From the NCBI GenBank assembly GCA_018380885.1, contig JAGZSY010000018.1, positions 124,001 through 188,000 of the forward strand: a stretch of 64,000 nucleotides of DNA, given 5' to 3'. Shown here one piece after another: positions 8,684-16,988 of the stretch (position 1 is its first letter; each line of letters begins with the position of its first letter). The position numbers were made by a program, and so were the translations under genes. The notes beneath the pieces are model-generated. The model did not search any database, was not told where the DNA came from, and saw only the letters and a program-made list of their open reading frames with translations. This DNA is from Enterocloster asparagiformis. Its GTDB lineage: Bacteria > Bacillota > Clostridia > Lachnospirales > Lachnospiraceae.

Positions 8684-8914
8684 ATGATGAAGGAATTTTT
8701 GCTGGACTGGGAGAAGGACACGGTTGAGGGAGCTATCGAGGGCTTGGTGGGAATGGGCCTGGTGCGCGACGAGGATGAGTTTCTGCGCCTGCTGGGCCAG
8801 GGCCAGGTCTCTGTGGAGGGGGAGATGCTGGCCGAGGACGATCTGAGGGGCGTGCTCTACACGGGCGACGTGATGCGGATCGGGCGGGAGAGCTTTGTGC
8901 GGTTTATTAAATAG
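8684..8914 (+). CDS. Stand-alone S4 RNA-binding domain, like the TyrRS C-terminus
   Basis: 76 residues. From about residue 18, GLVGMGLVRDEDEFLRLLGQ, then GQVSVEGE and GDVMRIGRESFVRFIK, follow the S4 domain that closes bacterial tyrosyl-tRNA synthetases (pattern: short helix, R-L-I-x-Q-G, V-x-V-N-G-E, then G-D-V-L-x-V-G-K-x-x-F-V-R). No catalytic synthetase domain precedes it: only about 100 bases separate it from the T-box terminator. It may be the remnant of a second tyrS, or a small RNA-binding protein made under tyrosine starvation. A YaaA-like S4 protein is an alternative. Start: ATG at 8684 behind GGGAG; a second ATG follows directly. Confidence 0.65.
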   Translation: MMKEFLLDWEKDTVEGAIEGLVGMGLVRDEDEFLRLLGQGQVSVEGEMLAEDDLRGVLYTGDVMRIGRESFVRFIK

Positions 8915-8965
8915 AGGGCGGATTCAGGCATTGGCTGGGCGCAATGCGGAAAGGAACTACAAGGG

Positions 8966-9532
8966 ATGAGTGATATTTTAACATGGGTGAACGGAAATCG
9001 GGAGCTGTTGAGTCTGGGTGTTTCCGCGCTGTCGCTTCTCACGGCCGCGGCCGCGATCGCCGTCTCCGTGCGGATGGATATCAGAGGCAGAGCCTTCAAC
9101 CAAAACAGCGTCAAGCCGCTTCTGAGCTTTGAGCTGGTGGACCTGCCGCAGCGGGTTGCGGTGAAGCTCAGAAATGACGGAGTTGGAGTCGGGATTGTGA
9201 CGGATATCCGCATATACGATTCCGACATTGGCGGAGGCCGGTGGAACACGCTGCTGAGCGCAATCGAGGGGCTGGACGAGGAAAAACAGCTGTCCAACCG
9301 GGGAATATGGAAACGCTATCAACAGCCCATTAAGGGGATTGCGATTGCGCCGGGGGCAGACCGGTTCCTGATCGAGCTGGAGGGCCGGAGGCCGGAACAG
9401 CTGGCGGCGCTGCGGAAAATTCTGCAAAGGCTGGAGGTGGAAATCACGTACACGGATATTTACGACAAGCCGCAAAAACGGCTGGACAGTGATTTCAGCT
9501 ATTTTGACAGAGCTGACGAGTACACGATTTAG
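8966..9532 (+). CDS. Unknown membrane-anchored protein
   Basis: 188 residues. One hydrophobic segment near residues 15-36 (LGVSALSLLTAAAAIAVSV) anchors it, with the rest probably cytoplasmic: the flank after the helix is basic (RMDIRGR). The body looks like an all-beta domain (LLSFELVDLPQRVAVKLRN, then GVGIVTDIRIYDSD) ending in a charged helix and EITYTDIYDKPQKR. Tethered beta domains of this shape occur in many unrelated bacterial proteins of unknown role. The ribosome site is AAAGGAACT. No family recognised. Confidence 0.7.
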   Translation: MSDILTWVNGNRELLSLGVSALSLLTAAAAIAVSVRMDIRGRAFNQNSVKPLLSFELVDLPQRVAVKLRNDGVGVGIVTDIRIYDSDIGGGRWNTLLSAIEGLDEEKQLSNRGIWKRYQQPIKGIAIAPGADRFLIELEGRRPEQLAALRKILQRLEVEITYTDIYDKPQKRLDSDFSYFDRADEYTI

Positions 9533-9626
9533 CGCAGCGCATGAAACGCCGCGAGCTGCCGTCCGGGCTGTGCGCGGGAACGGATCGCACACCGCACCGG
9601 CGGCAGGCCGGGAGTTCACAAAGCCC

Positions 9627-9655
9627 TTGACATCCGCCCGTCCGGGTGCTACCAT
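9627..9655 (+). promoter_or_regulatory. Candidate promoter in a gene-free stretch
   Basis: TTGACA at 9627-9632, a 17-base spacer, then TACCAT at 9650-9655 (four of six including the key first two and last two bases). It points at a stretch with three hairpins and a terminator rather than directly at a gene. Confidence 0.5.
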
Positions 9656-9661
9656 AAATCT

Positions 9662-9874
9662 GAACCTGGGCAGAGGCCCCGCGGCGTTTCGCGGGACATT
9701 TGACAAGCGGGCAGCCATTTGGGCGTCTGCGCCGGCATAGCCGTGCGGACCGCTGCCTGTGCGGGGACAGAGGGAATGGACAGACGGATGATCAGGGACG
9801 ACGGCGGGCGCTTGGCCCGCATAAAACCACAACTGAATGCGGAGAATCGACGGCAGAGCTTCTGCCGTTTTTTT
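9662..9874 (+). ncRNA. Candidate structured RNA or attenuated leader before the YitT gene
   Basis: A promoter-like pair ends at 9655 and a terminator ends at 9874, giving a possible transcript of about 210 bases without a convincing ORF. Two further stems are visible: CCCGCG (9678-9683) with CGCGGG (9690-9695), and GCGGGC (9804-9809) with GCCCGC (9815-9820). It could be a small RNA or a leader whose terminator controls the YitT gene 43 bases downstream. I do not recognise a known riboswitch class. Confidence 0.35.
9850..9874 (+). terminator. Rho-independent terminator
   Basis: CGGCAGA (9851-9857) and TCTGCCG (9861-9867) form a perfect seven-pair stem with a three-base loop, extended by A-T, then seven T. 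It stands only 43 bases ahead of the YitT start codon, so it either ends an upstream transcript or acts as an attenuator. Confidence 0.8.
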
Positions 9875-9917
9875 ATTGGAAATTTTACTATAGTAGAGTG
9901 AAAAAGGAGTGGAAGAA

Positions 9918-10805
9918 ATGCAGAAAAAATGGACGGACGCAGCCATCAGGCTGGCAATGATCGTGTTCGGAAACCTGTTGTACGCGCTGGCGGTGACTGT
10001 GTTCATCGTGCCCAACCAGCTGATCACCGGAGGGACCACCGGCCTGGCGCTGTTTTTTAACCGCACCGCGGGTATCCCCATCAGCGCGTTTGTGTCGGTA
10101 TTCAACATCACCATGTTCCTGCTGGGAGCCTGGGTGCTGGGCAGGCAGTTTGCGGTGACCACGGTGCTCAGCACGGTGATCTATCCGCTGCTTCTGGGAA
10201 TTTTAGAGCGGGCCGGGGTGACGGGAATCGTCATGGAGGAGCGGGTGGTGGCGGTGCTCTACGCGGGGCTTCTCATCGGCGCGGGCATCGGCATCGTCAT
10301 GCGGGCCGGGGCCTCCACCGGCGGCATGGATATCCCGGCGCTAATTCTTAAAAAGGTAAAAAATGTAAATGTTTCCGTGACCATCTACCTGTGCGACTGT
10401 GTGATCCTGGCGCTGCAGATGATGAACTCCGACGCCCACGCCGTTCTCTACGGCATCCTGCTGATCGCGGTGTACACGCTGGTGCTGGACAAGGCGCTGA
10501 TGCTGGGCGGGGCACGCATGCAGGTGAAGGTGATCAGCCGGGAGTACGCGGCCATCAACCGTCTGCTGGCGGAGCGGATCGACTGCGGAACCTCCCTGAT
10601 CCACATGGAGACCGGCTACCTGCACAAGGAGCAGGACATGGTCCTGGCGGTGATTTCCAGCCGCGACCTGCCCAAGGTCAACCAGCTGGTGCTGGGCGCG
10701 GACCCGGAGGCCTTTATCATCATCAGCCAGATCAACGAGGTGAGGGGCAGAGGCTTTACATTAAATAAGGTTTACCGTGGCGCGGACAGGGAAGATATGT
10801 TATAA
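9918..10805 (+). CDS. YitT-family membrane protein
   Basis: 295 residues from the ATG at 9918, eight bases behind AAGGAG; a GTG at 9909 overlaps that site and is unlikely. Five or six hydrophobic segments fill the first ~190 residues, with the family signature VPNQLITGGTTGLALFFN near 30 and GAGIGIVMRAGASTGGMDI near 118. The rest is the cytoplasmic DUF2179 domain (VISREYAAINRLLAERID and EVRGRGFTL). YitT proteins are very common in Bacillota; most have no proven transport substrate. The next gene starts about 120 bases later. Confidence 0.88.
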   Translation: MQKKWTDAAIRLAMIVFGNLLYALAVTVFIVPNQLITGGTTGLALFFNRTAGIPISAFVSVFNITMFLLGAWVLGRQFAVTTVLSTVIYPLLLGILERAGVTGIVMEERVVAVLYAGLLIGAGIGIVMRAGASTGGMDIPALILKKVKNVNVSVTIYLCDCVILALQMMNSDAHAVLYGILLIAVYTLVLDKALMLGGARMQVKVISREYAAINRLLAERIDCGTSLIHMETGYLHKEQDMVLAVISSRDLPKVNQLVLGADPEAFIIISQINEVRGRGFTLNKVYRGADREDML

Positions 10806-10925
10806 TGTTGCCAGATATGATAGCGCGCCGGTTCGGTTCTTGCCGGCGGAGGAAAAATGGCCGGCAAAAACCTGGTGCATTCCCGGCGGGAAAGGGAGGC
10901 CGGCCGCCTTGCAGGGGGGAGCATT

Positions 10926-11708
10926 ATGTTCATAAAAAAACTTTGTCTGACCGCATTTCTTTTCTATCTTTCCATGACCAGCCAGGAGATCAAAAACAGC
11001 CGGACTTCGGAGGCCATGGTCTCCCAGTTCGATTTCGGCAGCCAGGGCCAAACAGAGCTGCCGGCAGATACTGAGGCGGAAAACGGCGCAGCGCTGCACA
11101 AAACCGGAGCCGAGCTGGCCGCCGAGCTGGAAGCCTTCGGAATCGACATACCGGATGCGCTTGTGCAGGAGATGGACGACAGCTACGATTCCTATCCGGA
11201 GATGTACAACGATTATCTGGAATTTGACCCGGCCTTCGAGTATCGCACGCTCTTGAGCTATTACGGCATGGGCAGCTATGACGGCAGCTGGAACTGGATA
11301 CCTTCGTCCAATCAGGTCTATTCCTTTGACTGCGAGGTTTTTAACCTGGACACCATGTACACGGAGTTTATGACGGGCGTGGAGGCCATCGGCGGCGGAG
11401 AGTTTGAGATCACCGACGTGACGGAGAACACGGACAATGTGGACTACGACAAGGGCATTGGCACCCAGGTGCTGTCCTTCCGATACAACGGCACGCCCTA
11501 CACCTACGAGGCGGAATTTTACGGCGACTGGCTGGACTGCGGCGTGATCGCGTTTATGAACGGCGTCTTTGAGGCCGAGGGCAATCCCAAGCGCCTGCTG
11601 GCCACCGACGACGGCGGACAGGGCTGCATCCTGCTCTACAACACCGAGGAGTGGGGCCGGGAGCTGGAGGCTCAGACCGGGCTGGAGCTGGAGACGTATT
11701 TTTATTAG
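10926..11708 (+). CDS. Unknown secreted protein
   Basis: 260 residues from the ATG at 10926 behind GGGGGGAG; the frame is open upstream but without a ribosome site. An N-terminal hydrophobic stretch (FIKKLCLTAFLFYLSM) looks like a signal peptide or anchor. The body is very acidic and rich in Tyr, Asp and Trp (for example YDSYPEMYNDYLEFDP, and SYDGSWNWIPSSNQVYSFD), consistent with an extracellular domain. It lies 13 bases upstream of a membrane TPR-like protein gene and is probably co-transcribed with it. No family recognised. Confidence 0.75.
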   Translation: MFIKKLCLTAFLFYLSMTSQEIKNSRTSEAMVSQFDFGSQGQTELPADTEAENGAALHKTGAELAAELEAFGIDIPDALVQEMDDSYDSYPEMYNDYLEFDPAFEYRTLLSYYGMGSYDGSWNWIPSSNQVYSFDCEVFNLDTMYTEFMTGVEAIGGGEFEITDVTENTDNVDYDKGIGTQVLSFRYNGTPYTYEAEFYGDWLDCGVIAFMNGVFEAEGNPKRLLATDDGGQGCILLYNTEEWGRELEAQTGLELETYFY

Positions 11709-11721
11709 GAAAGGCTGAGGC

Positions 11722-12627
11722 ATGGCTTTAAATCAAACATTTCGGGTTCCGGTGCGGGAGCTTCTGGACCCCTTTTACACGGAGCGGGCCGGGCCGCATG
11801 ACCTGGCCCGTTTCACACGCCGGACCGCAATCGGGAAAGGGATGCAGGCCGCCTCCATCTGGCTGATCGTGATCTTTACCGCCTACGAGCTTATGAGCGG
11901 TCTCAAGCTGGTGATCCATCTGCTGTTTCTGGCCCTGGCCCTGGTCGTGGGGCTGGCCGGACCGCTGGTCTCCCGCAGCGGACAGCGAAAAATGCTCGGC
12001 GTTATGGAGCGCCGATGCGATCCCGCCCTCTATGCCGCCCTGATGTACGAGAACGCCCTGGAGCTGCAGCGGGCGCGCATGCTGAAGAAGAGCGTGCGGG
12101 AGCAGGCCTGCGGCGTGTGCGCCGGCAATTTCGCCGCGGCGCTCTGTTACATGGGGCGCTGGGAGGAGGCGCGGGAGCTGGCGAGCCGCCTGATGCGCTG
12201 CGAGCCCACTCTGGCGGAGGAGATGAACTGCTTCCATGTGATGGTAAGGTATTATTATCACCACATGGAGGCGGAGGCGCTGCGGGAGACGGTGCAGGAC
12301 ATGCGCTGGGCGGCGGCCGGGCTTAAGTCGAAGCAGGCCAGGCTGCTGCTGCGCAGCGCAGAGCGGCTGGAGGAGATCAGCAGGGCTTTTAAGGAGAGCG
12401 GGCTGGAAGCGGCTTACCAGGTGTGCCGGGACCGAAAGCCAGTGAAGGACACCCCCCTTGCCCGGGTGCAGCAGGCCTGGGAGCTGGGGCGGATGGAGCT
12501 TGCGCTGGGCCGGACGGAGCAGGCCACGGAACACCTGGCCTACGCGGCAGAGCACGGCCGGGACGTGTGCGCGGCCCGGGAGGCGAGGGCGCTTCTGGAG
12601 CGGAAGCCCTTTGACGGCGGGGTGTGA
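11722..12627 (+). CDS. Membrane protein with TPR-like helical repeats
   Basis: 301 residues. Two hydrophobic helices near residues 40-80 (ASIWLIVIFTAYELM and VIHLLFLALALVVGLAG) are followed by a soluble helical region with TPR-like pairs: NFAAALCYMGRWEEARELAS near 132, and ELGRMELALGRTEQATEHLA near 256. Such proteins often serve as membrane-bound adaptors. It follows the secreted unknown protein by 13 bases and precedes aspartate kinase by 45. Specific function unknown. Confidence 0.75.
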   Translation: MALNQTFRVPVRELLDPFYTERAGPHDLARFTRRTAIGKGMQAASIWLIVIFTAYELMSGLKLVIHLLFLALALVVGLAGPLVSRSGQRKMLGVMERRCDPALYAALMYENALELQRARMLKKSVREQACGVCAGNFAAALCYMGRWEEARELASRLMRCEPTLAEEMNCFHVMVRYYYHHMEAEALRETVQDMRWAAAGLKSKQARLLLRSAERLEEISRAFKESGLEAAYQVCRDRKPVKDTPLARVQQAWELGRMELALGRTEQATEHLAYAAEHGRDVCAAREARALLERKPFDGGV

Positions 12628-12672
12628 TAACCCGGCGCCGGACGATACAGACAGAGAGAGAGGAACAAAACA

Positions 12673-13884
12673 ATGAGCCTGATTGTACAGAAATTCGGCG
12701 GTTCATCCGTTGCGGACGGAGACCGCCTGCGCCATGTGGCGCAGATTATCACGGATACATATAAGGCGGGAAACCAGGTGGTGGCCGTCCTGAGCGCTCA
12801 GGGCGACACCACCGACGACCTGATTGAGAAGGCCAGGGAGATCAACCCCCACGCGTCCACGCGGGAGATGGATATGCTCTTATCCACCGGGGAACAGATT
12901 TCCGTGGCCCTCTGTGCGATGGCCGTCGAGGCGCTGGGCTACCCGGTGGTGTCCCTGACCGGATGGCAGGCCGGGATGGTGACCAACACCATGTCCATGA
13001 ACGCGCGGATCAAGAAGGTGGACACCGAGCGCATCGAGTCGGAGCTGGACGCCCGCAGGATTGTGATTGTGACCGGCTTCCAGGGAATCAACCGCTTAGA
13101 CGACGTCACCACCCTGGGCCGCGGCGGGTCGGACACCTCGGCCGTGGCGCTGGCGGCGTCCCTCCACGCCGATCTCTGCCAGATTTACACCGACGTGGAC
13201 GGCGTCTACACCGCGGACCCGCGGCTGGTGCCCCACGCAAGGAAGCTGGATGAGGTCACATACAACGAGATGCTGGAGCTGGCCACCCTGGGCGCCCAGG
13301 TGCTGCACAACCGCTCCGTGGAAATGGCGAAGAAATACAACGTGAAGCTGGAGGTGCTGTCCAGCTTTTCAGGAAATCCGGGGACAAAGGTGAAGGAGGT
13401 TGCAAAACGAATGGAAAAAACATATATCAGCAGCGTGGCAAAGGATACAAATATCGCGCGAATCGCGCTTTTGGGCGTGCCCAATGAGATCGGCACGTCC
13501 TTTAAGGTGTTTTCCCTGCTGGCGCAGCACAATATCAACGTGGACATTATTCTCCAGGGCATCGGCCACGAGCAGGGCAAGGACATCTGCTTCACGGTGG
13601 CGGAGCACGACTTAGCCACGTCGGAGCAGCTTCTGCGCGAGAATCAGGAGCGCATCCGTTTCCGCGAGCTGGAGACAAACGCGGACGTTGCCAAGGTGTC
13701 CGTGGTGGGCGCAGGAGTCATCGGCAACCCCGGCGTGGCGGCCCGGCTCTTCGAGGCGCTCTACGACGCGGGCATCAATATCAATATGATTTCCACCAGC
13801 GAAATTAAAATATCCGTGCTTGTGGAGCGCAGGGATGCGGAAAAGGCTGTACAGGTTATACACGATAAGTTTTTTGCTATATAG
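12673..13884 (+). CDS. lysC: Aspartate kinase
   Basis: 403 residues, the length of the feedback-controlled Bacillota aspartokinases. The N-terminal kinase domain starts VQKFGGSSVADGDRL; the nucleotide site is visible in LGRGGSDTSAVALAA near residue 150 and YTDVDGVYTADPR near 174. Two ACT domains follow from about 265 (SSVAKDTNIARIALLGVPN, and VSVVGAGVIGNPGVAARLF). It phosphorylates aspartate as the first step to lysine, threonine, methionine and diaminopimelate. No lysine riboswitch fits in the 45-base gap upstream. The exact paralogue name is uncertain because Bacillota carry several. Confidence 0.93.
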   Translation: MSLIVQKFGGSSVADGDRLRHVAQIITDTYKAGNQVVAVLSAQGDTTDDLIEKAREINPHASTREMDMLLSTGEQISVALCAMAVEALGYPVVSLTGWQAGMVTNTMSMNARIKKVDTERIESELDARRIVIVTGFQGINRLDDVTTLGRGGSDTSAVALAASLHADLCQIYTDVDGVYTADPRLVPHARKLDEVTYNEMLELATLGAQVLHNRSVEMAKKYNVKLEVLSSFSGNPGTKVKEVAKRMEKTYISSVAKDTNIARIALLGVPNEIGTSFKVFSLLAQHNINVDIILQGIGHEQGKDICFTVAEHDLATSEQLLRENQERIRFRELETNADVAKVSVVGAGVIGNPGVAARLFEALYDAGININMISTSEIKISVLVERRDAEKAVQVIHDKFFAI

Positions 13885-13942
13885 GTTATAAGGAAAAAAG
13901 TTGTTAAATCCTTCACCAATTTTGATTTAAATGTCTTGAAAT

Positions 13943-13970
13943 TTGCACAGATTAAATATATAATTATAAT
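13943..13970 (+). promoter_or_regulatory. Promoter of the decarboxylase operon
   Basis: TTGCAC at 13943-13948, a 16-base spacer and a perfect TATAAT at 13965-13970 lie in an AT-rich stretch between lysC and the first decarboxylase gene. A near-palindromic GC stem around 13994-14022 lies in the leader behind it. Confidence 0.65.
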
Positions 13971-14056
13971 CGGCAAGATTTTTGTATTCTTTGGGCGACG
14001 GCTTTTCAGATGCCGCCGCCTAAGTTGTAAAATACTTTTTTATGGAGGACTGCAAT

Positions 14057-15508
14057 ATGAGTAATTCAGCACAAGCTTCAGCAAGCAGCCGGATTGCGGC
14101 ACTGCTTGATGAAAACAGTTTTGTTGAAGTCGGCGCGTACATCACCGCCAGGAACACAGACTTTAACATGACTGAGCAGGAGACCCCTGCCGACGGCGTG
14201 GTGACCGGTTATGGTACCATTGAGGGCTGCCTCGTGTATGTGTACAGCCAGGACGCTTCCGTACTGGGCGGTTCCATGGGTGAGATGCACGCCAAGAAAA
14301 TTTCCAATATCTATTCCATGGCTATGAAGATGGGCGCTCCGGTGATCGGACTGATCGACTGCGCGGGACTTCGTCTCCAGGAGGCAACGGATGCGCTGGC
14401 AGGCTTCGGCCAGATGTACTTAAATCAGACCATGGCTTCCGGTGTGATTCCGCAGATCTCCGCTATCTTTGGCACCTGCGGCGGCGGCATGGCCGTATCC
14501 GCGGCCATCACGGACTTCACCTTCATGGAGGACAAGTCTGCCAAGCTGTTTGTGAACGCGCCCAACGCGATCAAGGGCAACTATACATCCAAGTGCGACA
14601 CCTCCAGCGCGGCGTTCCAGAGCGCAGAGGCCGGCCTGGTGGATTTCACCGGCGACGAGGCTTCCATTCTCGGACAGATCCGCACCCTGGTGTCCATTCT
14701 GCCGTCCAACAATGAGGACGACATGTCCTACGGCGAGTGCCAGGACGACTTAAACCGCATCTGCGGCGAGCTGGCAGGCTGCGCAGGGGATACCGCGCTG
14801 GCGCTGTCCATCATTTCTGACAACAACTTCTTCCTGGAAGTGAAAAAGAGCTACGAACCCTCTATGGTAACCGGTTTTATCCGCTTAAACGGAACGACCG
14901 TCGGCTGTGTGGCAAACCGCAGCGAGGTTTACGAGAACGGCGAGAAAACCGCGGAGTACGAGCCGGTGCTGTCCGCTAAGGGCTGTGAAAAGGCTGCGGA
15001 CTTCATCAACTTCTGCGATTCCTTCAACATTCCCGTGCTGTCTCTGGTAAACGTCAAGGGCTACAAGGCCAGCAAATGCACCGAGAAGCTGATTGCCAAG
15101 GCTGCGGGCCGTCTGACCTACGCTTACGCCAACGCCAGCGTTCCCAAGGTGACCGTGATTGTGAAGGACGCTTTAGGCAGCGCATACCTGACCATGGGCA
15201 GCAAATCCATCGGCGCGGATGTGGTTTACGCCTGGGACAACGCCACCATCGGCATGATGGATCCGGCGGAGGCCGTCAAGATTATGTACGCCAAGGAGAT
15301 TGAAGCTGCAGAGGACAGCGTGGCTCTGATCAATGAGAAAACTGCCGAGTACACCGCTCTTCAGTCCAGCGCTCTGGCAGCGGCCAGGAGAGGATATATC
15401 GACGATATCATCCAGGCAGGGGAGACCCGCCAGCGTGTGATCGCAGCGTTTGAGATGCTGTTCACAAAAAGAGAGGACCGTCCGTCTAAAAAGCATGGCA
15501 CGGTTTAA
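14057..15508 (+). CDS. Biotin-dependent carboxyltransferase (MmdA/PCC-beta type)
   Basis: 483 residues from the ATG at 14057, behind GGAGG; an in-frame ATG at 14042 overlaps that site. It has the two-fold crotonase-like carboxyltransferase fold: N-half with YSQDASVLGGSMGEMHAKKI near 75 and GTCGGGMAVSAA near 145; C-half with VLSLVNVKGYKAS near 329 and KDALGSAYLTMGSKSIGAD near 374, then AWDNATIGMMDPAEAV. This family includes the alpha subunits of methylmalonyl-CoA and glutaconyl-CoA decarboxylases, which pass CO2 from an acyl-CoA to biotin. First gene of the Na+-pump operon; a second, unrelated carboxyltransferase closes the operon. The acyl-CoA substrate is not determinable. Confidence 0.9.
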   Translation: MSNSAQASASSRIAALLDENSFVEVGAYITARNTDFNMTEQETPADGVVTGYGTIEGCLVYVYSQDASVLGGSMGEMHAKKISNIYSMAMKMGAPVIGLIDCAGLRLQEATDALAGFGQMYLNQTMASGVIPQISAIFGTCGGGMAVSAAITDFTFMEDKSAKLFVNAPNAIKGNYTSKCDTSSAAFQSAEAGLVDFTGDEASILGQIRTLVSILPSNNEDDMSYGECQDDLNRICGELAGCAGDTALALSIISDNNFFLEVKKSYEPSMVTGFIRLNGTTVGCVANRSEVYENGEKTAEYEPVLSAKGCEKAADFINFCDSFNIPVLSLVNVKGYKASKCTEKLIAKAAGRLTYAYANASVPKVTVIVKDALGSAYLTMGSKSIGADVVYAWDNATIGMMDPAEAVKIMYAKEIEAAEDSVALINEKTAEYTALQSSALAAARRGYIDDIIQAGETRQRVIAAFEMLFTKREDRPSKKHGTV

Positions 15509-15525
15509 AGAGAGGTGACAGGCAT

Positions 15526-16350
15526 ATGAAAGGATTATTGAAACGAGCGGCGGTAGCGCTGCTGACAGCGGCTTGCCTGATGAGCCTGTCGGCCTGCTCC
15601 GCTGAGGACTCTGCTGAAAACGCGCCTAAGATTTCCACCGAGGGCGTGGAGGCGGATGCCTATACGGGGCAGATGGTGGTCCAGCAGGCGGTCAGCCTCC
15701 TGATATCCAACGAGGAAGGCCTGCTGATCCAGCGGGATTTCTATCAGGCTCAGGGCAATAAAGGGCTGGCGGAGGCGCTGGAGGTCCTGAGAGAGGCCAA
15801 GAGCGAGTACGGCACCATCCACGGTCTGGATGTGCAGAACGCCAGGGTGGTTCAGCTTGCGGACGGCACGTACACCGTTTCCATGGGCGCGACCTTTGAC
15901 GAAGGCGAAATGAACTACGTGATGAACATCAACGCGATGACCGGCGACATGCAGGTGGAATTTATCCCTGCCGGCGGCGACGACGCGGGCCAGACCACTT
16001 CCCAGAAGATGGAGGCCGGCGGCTTGTACGCAGCGCTGGGAATCGGCACCGTGTTCGGCGTGCTGGTTTTCATCAGCCTGCTGATCTGCTGCTTTAAGTT
16101 TATCCACCAGTGGGAAGAGAACAAGAAGAACGCAAAACAGGAGCCTGCTCCTGCGCCCGCACCTGTGGCGGCGCCCGCACCCGCGGCTGCTGCGCCTGTT
16201 GCGCCCGCGGTGACGGAGGACCTGATGGAGGACGCGGAGCTTGTCGCTGTGATCAGCGCGGCCATCGCAGCCTACCAGGGCACTTCTTCCAACGGCCTGG
16301 TGGTGCGTTCCATCCGCCGGCTTCCCGGTTCCAAGTGGAAACAGAATTAA
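15526..16350 (+). CDS. OadG-like membrane subunit with lipoprotein domain
   Basis: 274 residues. A lipoprotein signal (LMSLSAC, Cys24) is followed by a DUF3887-like extracytoplasmic domain (about 35-150; ADGTYTVSMGATFDEGEMNY), one membrane helix near 168-190 (GTVFGVLVFISLLICCFKF), and an Ala/Pro-rich linker with a short C-terminal segment (VAVISAAIAAYQG then RSIRRLPGS) typical of the OadG/MmdD gamma-delta subunits. The small subunit holds the decarboxylase complex on the membrane. It is far longer than plain OadG (about 80-100 residues) because of the outer lipoprotein domain. It lies 17 bases behind the carboxyltransferase gene. Confidence 0.82.
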   Translation: MKGLLKRAAVALLTAACLMSLSACSAEDSAENAPKISTEGVEADAYTGQMVVQQAVSLLISNEEGLLIQRDFYQAQGNKGLAEALEVLREAKSEYGTIHGLDVQNARVVQLADGTYTVSMGATFDEGEMNYVMNINAMTGDMQVEFIPAGGDDAGQTTSQKMEAGGLYAALGIGTVFGVLVFISLLICCFKFIHQWEENKKNAKQEPAPAPAPVAAPAPAAAAPVAPAVTEDLMEDAELVAVISAAIAAYQGTSSNGLVVRSIRRLPGSKWKQN

Positions 16351-16378
16351 ACTGAATAACCGATTTATTTGATAATAA

Positions 16379-16514
16379 GTAACTGTTCAATCGGTCTGCG
16401 CGCTTGCTGCGCTGACCGCACGGAAACTTAAGCTTGCAGGCAAAAATCCCATCGACGGAGTCGATTTTAAATGGATTTTTGCTCGTAACTGTGAAGGGCA
16501 CTGAACAGTTACGA
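16379..16514. repeat. Palindromic interspersed repeat (MITE- or REP-like) inside the operon
   Basis: The element is bounded by GTAACTGTTCA (16379-16389) and its exact complement TGAACAGTTAC (16502-16512). Inside are three nested perfect stems: GCAAAAATCC/GGATTTTTGC (16440-16449, 16473-16482), ATCGAC/GTCGAT (16451-16465), and TCGTAACTGT/ACAGTTACGA (16483-16492, 16505-16514). It fills the gap between the OadG-like and biotin-carrier genes and encodes nothing. A related motif, GTAACAGT/ACTGTTAC, brackets the gap at 4404-4515, suggesting a dispersed family in this genome. Confidence 0.65.
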
Positions 16515-16553
16515 TAATAAAAGAATCATACCCAATTCAGGAGGAATTGAACC

Positions 16554-16940
16554 ATGAAGAGTTATACAATTACAGTGAATGGAAAAGCATATGCAGTAAC
16601 GGTTGAAGAGGGCGCGGCTGCCGGCGTGGCAGCAGCACCTGTGGCAGCTCCCGTAGCCCCTGCGGCTCCGGCTCCGGCAGCAGCTCCGGCCCCGGCCCCC
16701 GCGGCAGCTCCGGCAGGCGCAGCGGGCGCGGTTAAGGTTTCCGCTCCCATGCCCGGCAAGGTAGTCGGCGTGAAGGCTTCCGTGGGACAGGCGGTGAAGA
16801 AGGGTGATACCCTCCTGGTTCTGGAGGCCATGAAGATGGAGAACGACATCGTGGCTCCGCAGGACGGCACAGTTGCCAGCATCAATGTATCCACCGGCGA
16901 TTCCGTTGAATCCGGCGCGGTTTTAGCTACTCTGAACTAA
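16554..16940 (+). CDS. Biotin carboxyl carrier subunit
   Basis: 128 residues: a short N-terminal strand pair (KSYTITVNGKAYAVTVEEG), a long Ala/Pro hinge (about 25-60), then a biotinyl domain with EAMKMEND; biotin would be carried on Lys94. This is the MmdC/GcdC-type free-standing carrier. It shuttles CO2 from a carboxyltransferase to the membrane subunit OadB, the next gene. It has its own AGGAGGAATT ribosome site. Confidence 0.93.
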   Translation: MKSYTITVNGKAYAVTVEEGAAAGVAAAPVAAPVAPAAPAPAAAPAPAPAAAPAGAAGAVKVSAPMPGKVVGVKASVGQAVKKGDTLLVLEAMKMENDIVAPQDGTVASINVSTGDSVESGAVLATLN

Positions 16941-16988
16941 TCATAACGATGGATTTACAGCAATGTGGATCCACATGGAGGGAACATT

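Noticed and set aside
12628..12672. Lysine riboswitch before aspartate kinase
   Set aside because: The gap is only 45 bases, too short for the lysine riboswitch.
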